DNA of 64,000 nucleotides from Arthrobacter sp. QXT-31 (GCF_001969265.1 NZ_CP019304.1:124001-188000); one strand, 5' to 3'. Positions 7,676-16,741 are shown, numbered from the stretch's first letter. Made by a program: numbers and translations. Notes: a model not told the origin generated them from the sequence alone.

Positions 7676-9694
7676 TCAGTTTCACGCCGTCAGGCCTTGC
7701 AGATCGGTGGAGTCGGACTCTTTGGCGCCTTTGGACTCGCTGTTCCGCTGACTTCGGTCAGCGCCAAGGCGGCCAGCCAGCTGGACCCGAAGAACATGCC
7801 CAAGCCCTTTCAGCCGAAGCTTCCCATCCCGTCCGTGCTTGCTCCCGAGAGCACCACGATTGGTGCTGATGGCAAGCCCGTTCACGTGTACAGGATCCGG
7901 CAGACGGTGGGCATGGCGAATATTATCCCCGGCTTGAAGACGCCGATCCTGGGCTATAACGGCACCTTCCCTGGCCCCACCATCGAGGTAAACCAGGGCG
8001 AACGCATCAATCTGGAAATGGAAAACACGCTGCCGCTTTTCCACCCCCAGTGGGGTTACCGGCTGGATACCTCAACACACCTTCACGGGTCAGCGTCGCT
8101 CCCCCAGTACGACGGCTACGCAAATGACATCACGGGCCTCGGGATGTGCAAGGACTACGAGTACCCCAACTTCCAGCCCGCCCGGACGCTGTGGTACCAC
8201 GACCACGCCGTGCACAACACCGCACAAAGCGTGTACTCGGGTCTGGCCGGACAGTATCACCTGCACGACGAAGTCGAACGCAACCTGCTCCCCCAAGGCA
8301 GCTTCGACGTGCCTCTGACGATCTCTGACGCAATGTTCGCCCGGAACGGGGCCCTTGCCTACAACGACAACAGCCACTCCGGGCTGTGGGGTGACGTGAT
8401 CCTGGTCAACGGGGCACCGTGGCCGGTCATGAAGGTCCAGCGCCGCATTTACCGCTTCCGGATCCTCAACGCCTCGATTGCGCGCTCCTACCGGTTCCAG
8501 CTCAGCACCGGCGACCCGGTCACCATGGTCGCCACGGACGGCGGGCTCATGCCCACCGCCCAGCAGGTGACATCCTGGCGGCAGGCCGGCGCGGAACGCT
8601 ACGAGATCCTCATTGATTTCTCCAAGTATCCCGCGGGCAAACGCGTCGAACTTCGCAACCTGTCCAACAAGAACAACATCGATTACGACAACACCGGCAA
8701 GGTCATGGCCTTTGACGTGACCGGAGATGCCGTGGACACCTCCGGTCCCGCAGCCAAGGTGCTGCCAACACTCCTTGCCGGAAGCAGCACGATGAGCCTG
8801 ACCCCGTCGCAATCGGTCAAGACCCGGCGGATGCGCCTGAAGCGGGACAACGAGATCTGGACCATCGGCGGCATGCGGTGGGACGACGTCGTCAAGAGCG
8901 GGTACAAGAAGGTACTGGCCAACCCGGACCTGAATGATGTGGAAATCTGGGAAGTCGAAAACAGCTCGGGAGGCTGGTTCCACCCGCTTCACATCCACCT
9001 GGTGGATTTCCAGATCCTCAGCCGCAACGGCAGGGCGCCTTTCGCCTATGAGCGGGGCCCCAAGGACGTGGTGTACGTCGGCGAGGGGGAGACCGTACGC
9101 CTGCTGATGCAGTTCGGGCCCCATCGGGGACGGTACATGATCCACTGCCACAACCTGCCCCACGAAGACCACGACATGATGGCCCAGTTCAGCGTCGGCT
9201 ACAACCCCAACGACCCCGACCCCAACGACCCCATTGAAGCTTCCCGGCCCGTACCCATCGGCCAGGTTGCACCCGCGCAAGGGACGGCGGAGCTGCCGGC
9301 AGCAGAGACCGCCCAGCCCACGGAGGCGGCCGCCCCCGTCACCGCTAACCCGGCAGCCCCGCCGGTTGCGCAGGCCCCCGCCCCGGCTCCTGCTGCGGCG
9401 CCTGCGGGACAGAAGGATGTCGTGACGATCACCTCCGCCCGGCACCGCCTCAACAAGGACATGACGTTCGCGGGCACGTCCAGGGTCGCCGGCGGAGTCC
9501 CTGCCGGGTCCGGGTCGGTCACACTGTACGACGTCATACCCGGACAGCCGCCCGCCAGGCTGGGAACAGCACCGGTCAACGCCTTGGGAAACTGGTCGCT
9601 AACAGTGAAACCCGGCCCCACCAGGCAAGTCAGGACGGTCAGGGCCGACTCCAGCCGGGGCGGCACGGCCACCCGAGGGGTCGACACCCGCTAG
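7673..9694 (+). CDS. Tat-exported multicopper oxidase with C-terminal adhesion-like module
   Basis: The 673-residue protein begins MSVSRRQALQIGG, a twin-arginine signal, so it is exported folded. Copper motifs are in canonical order: THLHGSA (~135), WYHDHA (~173), HPLHIHL (~436) and HCHNLPHEDHDMM (~490), giving type 1, 2 and 3 sites with an axial Met. The layout matches CotA/bilirubin-oxidase-type laccases. A Pro/Ala-rich linker (~530-580) leads to a ~90-residue module (~583-673) ending RGGTATRGVDTR, shared with proteins at 45211 and 48210. Laccase-type oxidation of metals or phenols at the cell surface is expected; Mn(II) is the favoured substrate from context. The start is chosen for the Tat signal; upstream in-frame codons are not needed. 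Confidence 0.93.
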   Translation: MSVSRRQALQIGGVGLFGAFGLAVPLTSVSAKAASQLDPKNMPKPFQPKLPIPSVLAPESTTIGADGKPVHVYRIRQTVGMANIIPGLKTPILGYNGTFPGPTIEVNQGERINLEMENTLPLFHPQWGYRLDTSTHLHGSASLPQYDGYANDITGLGMCKDYEYPNFQPARTLWYHDHAVHNTAQSVYSGLAGQYHLHDEVERNLLPQGSFDVPLTISDAMFARNGALAYNDNSHSGLWGDVILVNGAPWPVMKVQRRIYRFRILNASIARSYRFQLSTGDPVTMVATDGGLMPTAQQVTSWRQAGAERYEILIDFSKYPAGKRVELRNLSNKNNIDYDNTGKVMAFDVTGDAVDTSGPAAKVLPTLLAGSSTMSLTPSQSVKTRRMRLKRDNEIWTIGGMRWDDVVKSGYKKVLANPDLNDVEIWEVENSSGGWFHPLHIHLVDFQILSRNGRAPFAYERGPKDVVYVGEGETVRLLMQFGPHRGRYMIHCHNLPHEDHDMMAQFSVGYNPNDPDPNDPIEASRPVPIGQVAPAQGTAELPAAETAQPTEAAAPVTANPAAPPVAQAPAPAPAAAPAGQKDVVTITSARHRLNKDMTFAGTSRVAGGVPAGSGSVTLYDVIPGQPPARLGTAPVNALGNWSLTVKPGPTRQVRTVRADSSRGGTATRGVDTR

Positions 9695-10136
9695 CACGCC
9701 CCCGACCGGGCAAGCACTTCAGTGCCGGTGAACCTCGGACCGCCACCTTCTCCCGCGCAGGAAGCCACGAAGAGGCCCGCGTGCGGAAAATCCCCATAGA
9801 GGAGTGAAAGGCTGGACTCCCGCAGGCGCCGAGCCTTTCACAGCCGTCCGGGGTGAGGCCCCGGCGCCGGGAGCCGTTGTCGGCTGATTCCTTCAGGAAC
9901 TGAAAGCAGCAAAGGGGACACAGGAAGCCTCCTCTGCCAAGCTGATTCCCGTGACCTTCGCAGAACCCCGGGGGGTCGTGTAACGTTCTGGCACTGCGGC
10001 TGATACCGGGAATTGCCGCCCATCACGTCAGGACACGTACCGGCGTCCCGGGAAGCCGCCGCAGGAGGCCGGCACCGACCGATCCACCCAGCGCCAGGCT
10101 GCAGCACGCTGCACGGTGAGTGAGCCTCAGAGCCCC
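9695..10136. other. No recognisable gene; hairpin at 9804-9841
   Basis: Between the MCO and the helicase-associated protein no gene is supported. GTGAAAGGCT (9804-9813) and AGCCTTTCAC (9832-9841) form a perfect 10-bp stem with an 18-base loop, possibly the MCO transcript end, though no T-run follows. Confidence 0.4.
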
Positions 10137-10733
10137 TTACACATCCTGTGCCGGTTTGCGCCCGCTTCGCCTCCCGGTCCGCCAACCCGGCAAGGCGGCA
10201 TCCAAAGCCTGAATTTTGGCTGCATCAAGGGAGCCGCGGCGCAGCATGAACCGCTGCGTGTGGATCCAAACCCCCAGCTGGTGCTCCTCCGCGCTGGCCG
10301 CGCCCCGGTGCCGGGGCCAGTCCTGGCCCGAGGAACGGTAAACAACCAGCGCTTCCAGCCGCCCACGCCAGCGGGCTGCGTCGCCCGTTGACCGGGGGGT
10401 GACCTGCCACTCGGGCAGCACAGCCAAACCGGTGAGAAAGGTTGATGCTAAAGCTCCGGTCTCGGCCTCCCGGCGGCGGCGTCTGAGCCACGTCGCAAGG
10501 TTTCGCTCATGTGCATCCAGGGATGCGGAGGAGGGGTATCGTCCTGTCTGCTGAACAAGCCTGATCACATCGTTCATCCGGGCCAACCCCCGTGGTGTCA
10601 CTGCAACTCCGCCTGCTGCCGGGGCCGGTGGCTGCCCCGTAAGCGCACTGCCAGTCGGCTCACCGGAGGGCTGGCGGGATCCCCGCCGCCGGGTATTGGG
10701 TTCCTCGACGGACTCACGCGGTACTGAACTCAA
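10137..10733 (-). CDS. Helicase-associated-domain protein
   Basis: The C-terminal half contains the helicase-associated (HA) domain seen in many Arthrobacter accessory proteins: NLATWLRRRRREAETG, then WRGRLEALVVYRSSGQDWPR, LGVWIHTQR and ALDAALPGW. These domains usually occur in tandem after helicases, but here there is no helicase part. A less conserved region containing ARMNDVIRLVQQTGRYPS precedes it. The start is uncertain: a TTG at 10733 has an AGGTGAG site, while an open frame continues to 10856. Nucleic-acid binding is a reasonable guess. It is divergent from mntH. Confidence 0.6.
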   Translation of the reverse strand: MSSVPRESVEEPNTRRRGSRQPSGEPTGSALTGQPPAPAAGGVAVTPRGLARMNDVIRLVQQTGRYPSSASLDAHERNLATWLRRRRREAETGALASTFLTGLAVLPEWQVTPRSTGDAARWRGRLEALVVYRSSGQDWPRHRGAASAEEHQLGVWIHTQRFMLRRGSLDAAKIQALDAALPGWRTGRRSGRKPAQDV

Positions 10734-10972
10734 ACTGAACTCACCTGCGGTCGCTCCTTTGCTGGCCCGGGCACCAGGATTCCTGTCGGGAAACCCTACA
10801 GGAAGATTCAAGAATGCGAGAGATAGAAAGGCGCGCTCCCCACGCCCCTGCGGCACATCGAGCCTTGGAAGGCGAGGACGGGGCCTTCGCTGTTAGCTGG
10901 GGCGCCTCCAGGCAATGGCCCCATGACCCCGGGTCTTCCGACAGTGTTTGCGCGGCCTCCCTCAAAGCAATT

Positions 10973-10988
10973 TTTCGGTGTGCCTAAA
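10973..10988 (+). promoter_or_regulatory. Putative MntR/DtxR operator upstream of mntH
   Basis: TTTCGGTGTGCCTAAA is a near-palindrome (TTTCGG and CCTAAA around TGTG). It lies about 45 bases before the mntH start and resembles the TTAGG-type boxes bound by DtxR/MntR repressors. A DtxR-family gene lies just downstream of mntH on the opposite strand. Confidence 0.5.
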
Positions 10989-11033
10989 TTTACGGTATTC
11001 TCGTCTTCGACACCACAATGGCGAGGAGCGATG

Positions 11034-12284
11034 ATGGCCACCCCCACCCTTCAGCTACGTCCGGCTACTGGCCGGGTCTGGTCCCGGCTTCTGCTGCTGG
11101 GCCCGGCGTTCGTCGCCGCCATCGCCTATGTGGACCCCGGGAACGTTGCCGCGAACCTGACGGCCGGGGCCAGTTACGGATACCTGCTGGTGTGGGTTCT
11201 GGTCGTGGCGAACGCGATGGCCGTGCTGGTGCAGTACCAGTCGGCAAAACTCGGCCTGGCCACGGGGCTAAGCCTGCCGGAAATCCTCGGAAAGCGGCTC
11301 GGCACCCGGCGCCGGCGGCTCTACTGGGCTCAGGCCGAGATCGTTGCAGGCGCCACCGACATGGCAGAGGTGATTGGCGGCGCCGTGGCCCTGAACCTGC
11401 TCTTCGGACTTCCGCTGCTCGCCGGCGGGATCATCATCGGCCTGGCGTCGATGTTGCTGCTGGCCCTGCAGACGGCCCGGGGCCAGCGGTCTTTCGAGTA
11501 CGCCATCCTGATCCTGCTCGGGATCATTGCCGTTGGCTTCGTGTCCGGTTTGTTCGTCAACCCACCCGACGGCGGCAGCGCCCTCGGCGGACTGCTGCCC
11601 CGCTTTGAGGGAACGGACACGGTCCTGCTGGCGGCCAGCATGCTCGGCGCGACGGTGATGCCGCACGCGATCTACCTGCACTCCGCCTTGGCCCGGGACC
11701 GGCACGGCTTCTCCGAAGACCCGGCGGTACGGACCCGTCTGATCCGGGCCACCCGCTTCGACGTTATCGGCGCCCTGCTGCTCGCCGGCGTGGTGAACAT
11801 TTCGATGCTTCTGCTGGCCGCGTCCAGCCTGCGCGGCATCGAGGGAACCGACACCATCGCCGGCGCCCACGCCGCCGTCACCGCCGCACTCGGCCCGGCC
11901 ATCGGCGTGGTGTTCGCGATCGGGCTGCTCGCATCCGGACTGGCGTCCACATCCGTCGGTTGCTACGCGGGCGCGACCATCATGGGCGGCCTGCTGAAGG
12001 TCCGGATTCCGCTGCTCACCCGCCGGGTGATCACCCTGATCCCGGCCCTGCTTATCCTCGGCGCGGGCATCGAACCCACACTCGCCCTGGTCCTGAGCCA
12101 GGTACTGCTCAGCTTCGGCATCCCCTTCGCCCTGATCCCACTGATCCGCCTCACCGGCAAACGCGAGGTCATGGGCATCCACACCGACTCCAAGGCCCTC
12201 AAGATCGCCGGCTGGACCAGCGCCACTCTGATCGTCGGCCTGAACTGTGTGCTGATCACCCTGACCCTCACCGGCCAGTCCTGA
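11034..12284 (+). CDS. mntH: NRAMP-family Mn2+/Fe2+ importer
   Basis: The 416-residue product has about 11 membrane helices and the NRAMP signatures: YVDPGNVAANL in TM1, which supplies the metal-binding Asp and Asn, and LGATVMPHAIYLHSAL in TM6 with the MPH motif. It should import Mn2+ (or Fe2+) into the cytoplasm with protons. The ATG at 11034 is preferred over 11031 because GAGGAG sits five bases ahead of it. It is convergent with a DtxR/MntR-type gene 36 bases away and preceded by a DtxR-like operator. Mn repression is therefore likely. Confidence 0.92.
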   Translation: MATPTLQLRPATGRVWSRLLLLGPAFVAAIAYVDPGNVAANLTAGASYGYLLVWVLVVANAMAVLVQYQSAKLGLATGLSLPEILGKRLGTRRRRLYWAQAEIVAGATDMAEVIGGAVALNLLFGLPLLAGGIIIGLASMLLLALQTARGQRSFEYAILILLGIIAVGFVSGLFVNPPDGGSALGGLLPRFEGTDTVLLAASMLGATVMPHAIYLHSALARDRHGFSEDPAVRTRLIRATRFDVIGALLLAGVVNISMLLLAASSLRGIEGTDTIAGAHAAVTAALGPAIGVVFAIGLLASGLASTSVGCYAGATIMGGLLKVRIPLLTRRVITLIPALLILGAGIEPTLALVLSQVLLSFGIPFALIPLIRLTGKREVMGIHTDSKALKIAGWTSATLIVGLNCVLITLTLTGQS

Positions 12285-12320
12285 CACCAGGCAGCGCGCC
12301 GGTATCCCCACCGGCCGGGG

Positions 12321-13004
12321 TCAGGGTCGCGTGGAAAAGACTACCCACAAGGCGTCGGACGCCTGTGCCCCCAGCGCGGTGTCCTGATCCTGCCCGGCGA
12401 GCCGAACAGTCGTTCCGTGCGAGAAGGCCCCCCGTTCTCCTATTAAGAGCTCCGCGCCCGGGGTGAGCCCAAGCCCCGCCAAGTAGCGCAGGAGTGCGGC
12501 GTCAGCGTCCGACACCCGGTAGATGGTGACCTTCTGGCCGGGCGCTGCGGCGGTGAGCTGCACCGCCTCAGGCCTCTGGTACCGGCCTTCGGCGGACGGG
12601 ATCGGGTCACCGTGCGGATCCTGTGCCGGGTGGCCCAGCAGCTCATCGATCCGGGCGAGGAACGTCTCGGATACCGCGTGCTCGAGCACCTCGGCTTCCT
12701 GGTGAACTTCGTCCCAGCCGTAACCGAGGAACTGGATCAGGAAGGTTTCCAGCAGCCGGTGCCGGCGGACCACCATCACCGCCAGATCACGGCCCTCGGC
12801 GGTCAGTTTGACGCTCCCATACCGCATGTGTGTCACGAGCCCCCGGCCGGCAAGTTTCCGCACAGCCTCAGACACGGTGGACGCGCCAAGGCCCAACCCC
12901 TCGGCAATGCGTCCGACGGTCACATCCTCCGTTGACCACTCAGCAGCTGACCAGATGAACTTCAGGTAGTCCTGGGCGGAGGAGGTCAGGTCAGACACCG
13001 GCAT
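12321..13004 (-). CDS. DtxR/MntR-family metalloregulator with FeoA-like C-terminal domain
   Basis: The 227-residue protein opens with SSAQDYLKFIW and an HTH (VTVGRIAEGLGLGASTVSEAVRKL), followed by the dimerisation and metal-binding part RRHRLLETFLIQFLGYGWDE, VHQEAEVLEHAVS and HPAQDPHGDPIPS. A C-terminal SH3/FeoA-like domain starts at PGQKVTIYRVSDAD. This is the layout of full-length actinobacterial MntR/IdeR proteins. HDPHGDPIP-type residues supply metal ligands. Convergence with mntH suggests it is its Mn-dependent repressor. A paralogue lies at 38052. Confidence 0.88.
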   Translation of the reverse strand: MPVSDLTSSAQDYLKFIWSAAEWSTEDVTVGRIAEGLGLGASTVSEAVRKLAGRGLVTHMRYGSVKLTAEGRDLAVMVVRRHRLLETFLIQFLGYGWDEVHQEAEVLEHAVSETFLARIDELLGHPAQDPHGDPIPSAEGRYQRPEAVQLTAAAPGQKVTIYRVSDADAALLRYLAGLGLTPGAELLIGERGAFSHGTTVRLAGQDQDTALGAQASDALWVVFSTRP

Positions 13005-13340
13005 GACCCTGATCGTAGCAACGGGGCCGGCTGCTTTCCCTCACGGTGAAGGAACCGGTGAAGCTGTCTCCCTGTGCAGGGACCGACCGGATGCTGAGAG
13101 TGTTTCCGGTGGCGATAGCTTCCGGGTCGTCATCGTTGATGACATAGGTGCCCGAGCCTCCGGCACCGGTGGTGGCGACGACGGTCCGCGCCGTCACGGA
13201 CGTTACTCCGGTCCGTGACGGCCGGGCACTGCTCGGCATGGGCTTTGGAAGGGGGACCCCGTACGCAAGGTTTTTGGAAGGTGGTGCCCGCACTCTGGGT
13301 CTCGGGTCAGGCCTGTAACCTTGATGGAATGGAGGCGACG
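13005..13340. other. Gap with hairpin; possible gene relic
   Basis: A minus-strand frame (about 13020-13220) reads TGAGGSGTYVINDDDPEAIA and TLSIRSVPAQGDSFTGSFT, which looks like protein-coding residue usage, but it overlaps the regulator's start and has no convincing start of its own. A perfect 11-bp inverted repeat, CCGTCACGGAC / GTCCGTGACGG, lies at 13191-13221. I make no gene call here. Confidence 0.35.
13191..13221. repeat. Perfect 11-bp inverted repeat
   Basis: CCGTCACGGAC and GTCCGTGACGG are separated by nine bases. No T-run follows; it may be a transcript-end hairpin or a protein-binding site between the regulator and the copper cluster. Confidence 0.4.
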
Positions 13341-13970
13341 ATGGCTGTAGGCGGGTTACGGCTCTTCCGTTCCCTCCTCGTGACCGGGACAGTGTTTGCG
13401 CTGGCCGCCGGTGCGCATGTCCTCGGTGGAGGCATCCTTCCGTCTCCGGATATTTCGCTGGCCCTGATTGCCATCGTCATGGCCGGTGTGATGTCCCTGG
13501 CCGGCAGGCAGCTTTCCCTGGGAAAGATCGCGGCCGTTCTTGCCGGTGGGCAGATCCTGCTGCACGGGGCACTCAATGCCCTTTCCAACCGGGCCGGCTG
13601 CCACGCCGATTCCTTCTCCGACAGCGCAGCGCACCACACAGTCCAAACGGCCGGCCTCCTGTGTCAGTCCCCCGCCTCAGCTGTCCCTATCCACGAGTCC
13701 GCTGGATATTCCATGTCGCTGGCGCACCTCTGCGCTACCGCCGTGACTGCTGTCCTGCTGGGCAGGGCCGAAGCCGCCCTGTGGCAGCTTGCCGCGTGGC
13801 TGCGGCCACTGACGCGTTTCCTCCAGCCCGCTCCCGTGCCCGGTTGCCGGCCGGTGCTCTCGGGCCCCGCCCCGGACCCTGCCCTGCTGCCTTGGCGGAA
13901 TCTGCGCGGCGACGGCATCCGCGGCCCGCCCTCGCCCGGCGGCGCCCTCCTCCCCGCCCGGTCGCTCTGA
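13341..13970 (+). CDS. Membrane protein of the YcnI-CopC copper cluster
   Basis: The 209-residue product has about five hydrophobic helices (MAVGGLRLFRSLLVTGTVFA, then LALIAIVMAGVMSLAG and others). A His-containing loop follows (CHADSFSDSAAHHTVQ), then a Pro-rich cytoplasmic tail. ATG 13341 is chosen because GGAGG precedes it by five bases. It lies just upstream of YcnI and CopC genes; membrane proteins in this position are common in actinobacterial copper clusters. A role in copper handling is inferred only from context. Confidence 0.7.
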   Translation: MAVGGLRLFRSLLVTGTVFALAAGAHVLGGGILPSPDISLALIAIVMAGVMSLAGRQLSLGKIAAVLAGGQILLHGALNALSNRAGCHADSFSDSAAHHTVQTAGLLCQSPASAVPIHESAGYSMSLAHLCATAVTAVLLGRAEAALWQLAAWLRPLTRFLQPAPVPGCRPVLSGPAPDPALLPWRNLRGDGIRGPPSPGGALLPARSL

Positions 13971-14078
13971 CTCAGCAGCGCCCGGAGGCCGCACGCCTTT
14001 TTCCGCCCCCTACTTTTCTTTTTCCGCCGCCCCACCCGACATATCCCACGTGGGGCGGCCCCAGTGAAGGACATTCCC

Positions 14079-14819
14079 ATGCCACTGACACACCCACGCA
14101 CCTTGAAGATCGCCGCAGCCGGCGCCGCTACCGCTGCCCTGATGAGCCTCGGCCTCGGAGCGGCGTCCGCCCACATTGAAGTAACGCCTGAGGCCACGGC
14201 AGAAGGCGGCTCAACCCAGCTGACCTTCAGGGTTCCCAGCGAGTCCAAGACCGCCAAGACCACAAAGATCAAGGTCGATCTGCCCGTCTCCACGCCGTTC
14301 AGCTCCGTCCGGGCCAAACCCGTTGCCGGCTGGACAGCCCAGATCGTCAAAGGCAAGCTGCCCAAGCCCGTGACCGTGAACGGCGCGACGGTCACGGAAG
14401 CGCCGCTGTCCGTGACGTGGACCGCCACTGACCCCCAGCACCAGCTGTCGGATCAGCAGTACCAGACCTTCTCGATTTTCGCCGGACGGCTTCCCAAGTC
14501 CGGCACCACGGTCATGCTGCCGATCGTGCAGACCTACTCGGACGGAAGTGTCCGGAACTGGGACGACCCGGCGGTTGAAGGCCAGGACGAGCCACAGGAC
14601 CCCGCCCCCTCCTTCGTTACCACTGCCGCCGCAGCCGAAGGCGCTCACGCTGAACCCGCAGCCGCAGCCGCAGCCGCAGAACAGGCAACCCAGCCCGCGG
14701 CCGCCGTCACAGCCGACAACACCACCCAGGGCCTGACCTGGGCGGCCTTGGCCGCGGGGATCCTCGGCCTTGCCACAGGCGCTGCCGCCCTGTTCCAGGC
14801 GCGCAGGACAAGGAGCTGA
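14079..14819 (+). CDS. ycnI: YcnI-like (DUF1775) copper-binding protein
   Basis: The 246-residue protein has a signal peptide ending ASA before HIEVTPEATAEGG, so the mature protein starts with His, the Cu(II) ligand of DUF1775 proteins. The domain contains TKIKVDLPVSTPFSSVR, GWTAQIVKG and a VMLPIVQTYSDG strand. An Ala/Pro/Glu-rich linker then leads to a C-terminal membrane anchor and a basic end (QARRTRS). ATG 14079 follows an AAGGA site; a GTG at 14064 is possible. YcnI proteins are known to sit beside copC/copD and to act as copper chaperones outside the membrane. Confidence 0.88.
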   Translation: MPLTHPRTLKIAAAGAATAALMSLGLGAASAHIEVTPEATAEGGSTQLTFRVPSESKTAKTTKIKVDLPVSTPFSSVRAKPVAGWTAQIVKGKLPKPVTVNGATVTEAPLSVTWTATDPQHQLSDQQYQTFSIFAGRLPKSGTTVMLPIVQTYSDGSVRNWDDPAVEGQDEPQDPAPSFVTTAAAAEGAHAEPAAAAAAAEQATQPAAAVTADNTTQGLTWAALAAGILGLATGAAALFQARRTRS

Positions 14820-15029
14820 CAGCAAGGCCGCCTCGGCCCGCGGCATGAAGCCGCGGGCATGACAGGCCAGGCACCCAACCAGCACCCTCGCGCACGAAGG
14901 TGTCCGCGGATTCGGGGACGGCTGGCGGCATTTGCTGCCCGCCGTCCCCGTCATGGACCGGCTTGCAGCCACCCCCGGGCACCCAGCAGCGGAAACACCA
15001 CCCCCAGACCAGAATTGCAGCAAAGCACC

Positions 15030-15626
15030 ATGACAACACCCAAGCGCATGCGACTCCTCTCCACGTTGGCCCTCGCGGCTGCGGCCGGGTTCGGCCTGCT
15101 CTCCGCCGCACCGGCGTTCGCCCACGATGCCGTCCAATCGACGGCACCTGCGGAAAACGCCACCGTCACCGCCGCCCCCGGGACCGTGTCCCTGACCATG
15201 TCCGAGCCGCCCATGAATTCAGAGGAGCTGAACCTCAGCATCATCACCGTCACCGACGCCACGGGCAAAGCCCTCAGCAACGGAAAGGTCGCCGTCAGTG
15301 GCGCCACCATTTCCACGAAAATCGACAAGGGCAGCAACGGACCCTACAAGGTGGTGTGGCGAACGGTCTCCTCAGACGGCCACCCGATCCAGGGCAGCTA
15401 TTCCTTCACAGTTCAGGATCCATCGGCGGCCCGTACGAAGCCGGGAGGCTCAGCTGCGGCGACTTCCACCGCCACTGTGCCACCTGCTGCCGCCACGCCC
15501 GCAGCGGAGCAGAACCCGGGAGCGGACAGCGGCGCAGCGACGATAGCTGTTACTGTCGGCGCCGCAGCTCTTCTCCTCGCAGGATTCCTGGTAATGCGGA
15601 TGAGAAAGGCCGCCGGCAAGAAGTAG
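15030..15626 (+). CDS. copC: CopC-like periplasmic copper-binding protein, copy 1
   Basis: The 198-residue protein has a signal peptide ending AFA before HDAVQSTAPAENA, giving the N-terminal His of a CopC His-brace. The beta-sandwich follows: VSLTMSEPPMN, LSIITVTDATGK and VVWRTVSSDGHPIQGSYSF, with further conserved Asp and His. A low-complexity linker and a C-terminal membrane helix (IAVTVGAAALLLAGFLVM) anchor it. It should bind Cu(II) and pass it to a CopD-type permease; none is adjacent here, but two CopD-CtaG fusions lie at 25114 and 32477. A perfect 12-bp hairpin follows the stop. Confidence 0.9.
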   Translation: MTTPKRMRLLSTLALAAAAGFGLLSAAPAFAHDAVQSTAPAENATVTAAPGTVSLTMSEPPMNSEELNLSIITVTDATGKALSNGKVAVSGATISTKIDKGSNGPYKVVWRTVSSDGHPIQGSYSFTVQDPSAARTKPGGSAAATSTATVPPAAATPAAEQNPGADSGAATIAVTVGAAALLLAGFLVMRMRKAAGKK

Positions 15627-15632
15627 CGGTCA

Positions 15633-15669
15633 CGCGTCTGCCGGTGACCTAACTGGCCCGGCAGACGCG
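15633..15669 (+). terminator. Hairpin after copC
   Basis: CGCGTCTGCCGG and CCGGCAGACGCG form a 12-bp perfect stem with a 13-base loop seven bases after the copC stop. No T-run is present, which is usual for high-GC actinobacterial terminators. Confidence 0.45.
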
Positions 15670-15898
15670 GACCCGGGGCGGCTGACGCAGGCCGCCAATC
15701 AGGACGGTCCAGGTTCGGGACGTACGTAAGAAGCGGGCAGCGGCGGCCCGGTGAAGTCCCTCCGGGCTAAGCTGGACTGGTGTGCCACCCCAGTAAGAAT
15801 CGCTCCCTGCCCGACTGCGCCTCTATCGGACACGGTCAACCCTCTACGCTGATGCTGTCCGGAGTCCCCGGGCTTTTGTCCGCTCAGCCGGTCCGGCT

Positions 15899-16741
15899 GT
15901 GACTTACAGGTTCCTCCTGTCCTGGCGCTGGCTGGGCATCTTCTTGATGGCGGCGCTGTTCGCCGCTATCTGTGTTGCGTTGGGAAACTGGCAGATGGAT
16001 CGACGGAACCAGGCGGTAGCCGAAATCCGCAGGGTTCAGCAGAACTACGACAAGAGTCCTGTGCCCTTCGAGGAGGTCCGCCAGTTATTCGAGGTGGCGG
16101 AGGCGGAGGCAAAGTGGACTACCGTCTCGGTCAGCGGCCGGTACCTTGCCGCAGACCAACGAATCGTCAGGAACCGGCCGAACAATTCCGCGCCGGGGTA
16201 CGAGGTGCTCGTCCCGTTCCGTTTAACCTCCGGCGAGACCATCGCCATTAACCGGGGGTGGCTTCCGATCGGCAACGTCCGCTCGGGCTACCCGGACGCC
16301 GTGCCCGCGCCGCCGCGCGGTAACGTCTCCGCGGTCGTCCGGATCAAGCCCTCGGAGCCTGCACTTGACCGCGGAGCCCCCGCCGGTCAACTGGCCAGCG
16401 TGGATTTACCGGGATACGCCCGGCAACTGGACTATCCGTTGTTGACCGGCAGCTATGGTGTGATGGCCTCGGAGTCGCCGCGACCGGCCGAGGCTCCGCA
16501 GCCCCTGGCCCTGCCCTCCGTCCAGGAAGGCTCCAACCTTTCCTACGCCATGCAGTGGATCACCTTCGGCGTGCTGGCGTTTGTCGGATTCGGCTATGTG
16601 GCCCGGCAACAGGCGCGAATCGCCCGCGAGGAGCAGGAACCCTCCGTTGCCACCCGATCCCCCGCCCGGCCCCCGCAGCAGCCCAGGCGCAGGGGCCGTG
16701 GTGAAGAGGAGGACGATCTTCTGGACCGCCTGGGCCTCTAA
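15899..16741 (+). CDS. SURF1-family cytochrome oxidase assembly protein
   Basis: The 280-residue protein has the SURF1 layout. An N-terminal helix (WLGIFLMAALFAAICVALGNW) is followed by QMDRR; a large external domain contains VSGRYLAADQRIVRNRP, YEVLVPFRL, INRGWLPIG and DLPGYA; and a C-terminal helix follows LSYAMQWITFGVLAFVGFGY. The tail is basic and then acidic. SURF1 assists heme/copper insertion into cytochrome c oxidase. The GTG start at 15899 opens directly on the first helix. Its presence next to CopC fits a copper-enzyme assembly theme. Confidence 0.9.
   Translation: MTYRFLLSWRWLGIFLMAALFAAICVALGNWQMDRRNQAVAEIRRVQQNYDKSPVPFEEVRQLFEVAEAEAKWTTVSVSGRYLAADQRIVRNRPNNSAPGYEVLVPFRLTSGETIAINRGWLPIGNVRSGYPDAVPAPPRGNVSAVVRIKPSEPALDRGAPAGQLASVDLPGYARQLDYPLLTGSYGVMASESPRPAEAPQPLALPSVQEGSNLSYAMQWITFGVLAFVGFGYVARQQARIAREEQEPSVATRSPARPPQQPRRRGRGEEEDDLLDRLGL

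Noticed and set aside
8090..9445. 451-residue minus-strand frame opposite the first MCO
   Set aside because: Composition is a GC-driven shadow; the plus strand has all copper motifs in order.
12991..13293. Minus-strand frame with TGAGGSGTYVINDDDPEAIA
   Set aside because: Residue usage is protein-like, but it overlaps the MntR-like start and lacks its own start and family match; mentioned only as a possible relic.
14645..14700. Repetitive GCAGCCGCAGCC tract
   Set aside because: Encodes the Ala-rich linker of the YcnI-like protein; simple coding repeat.
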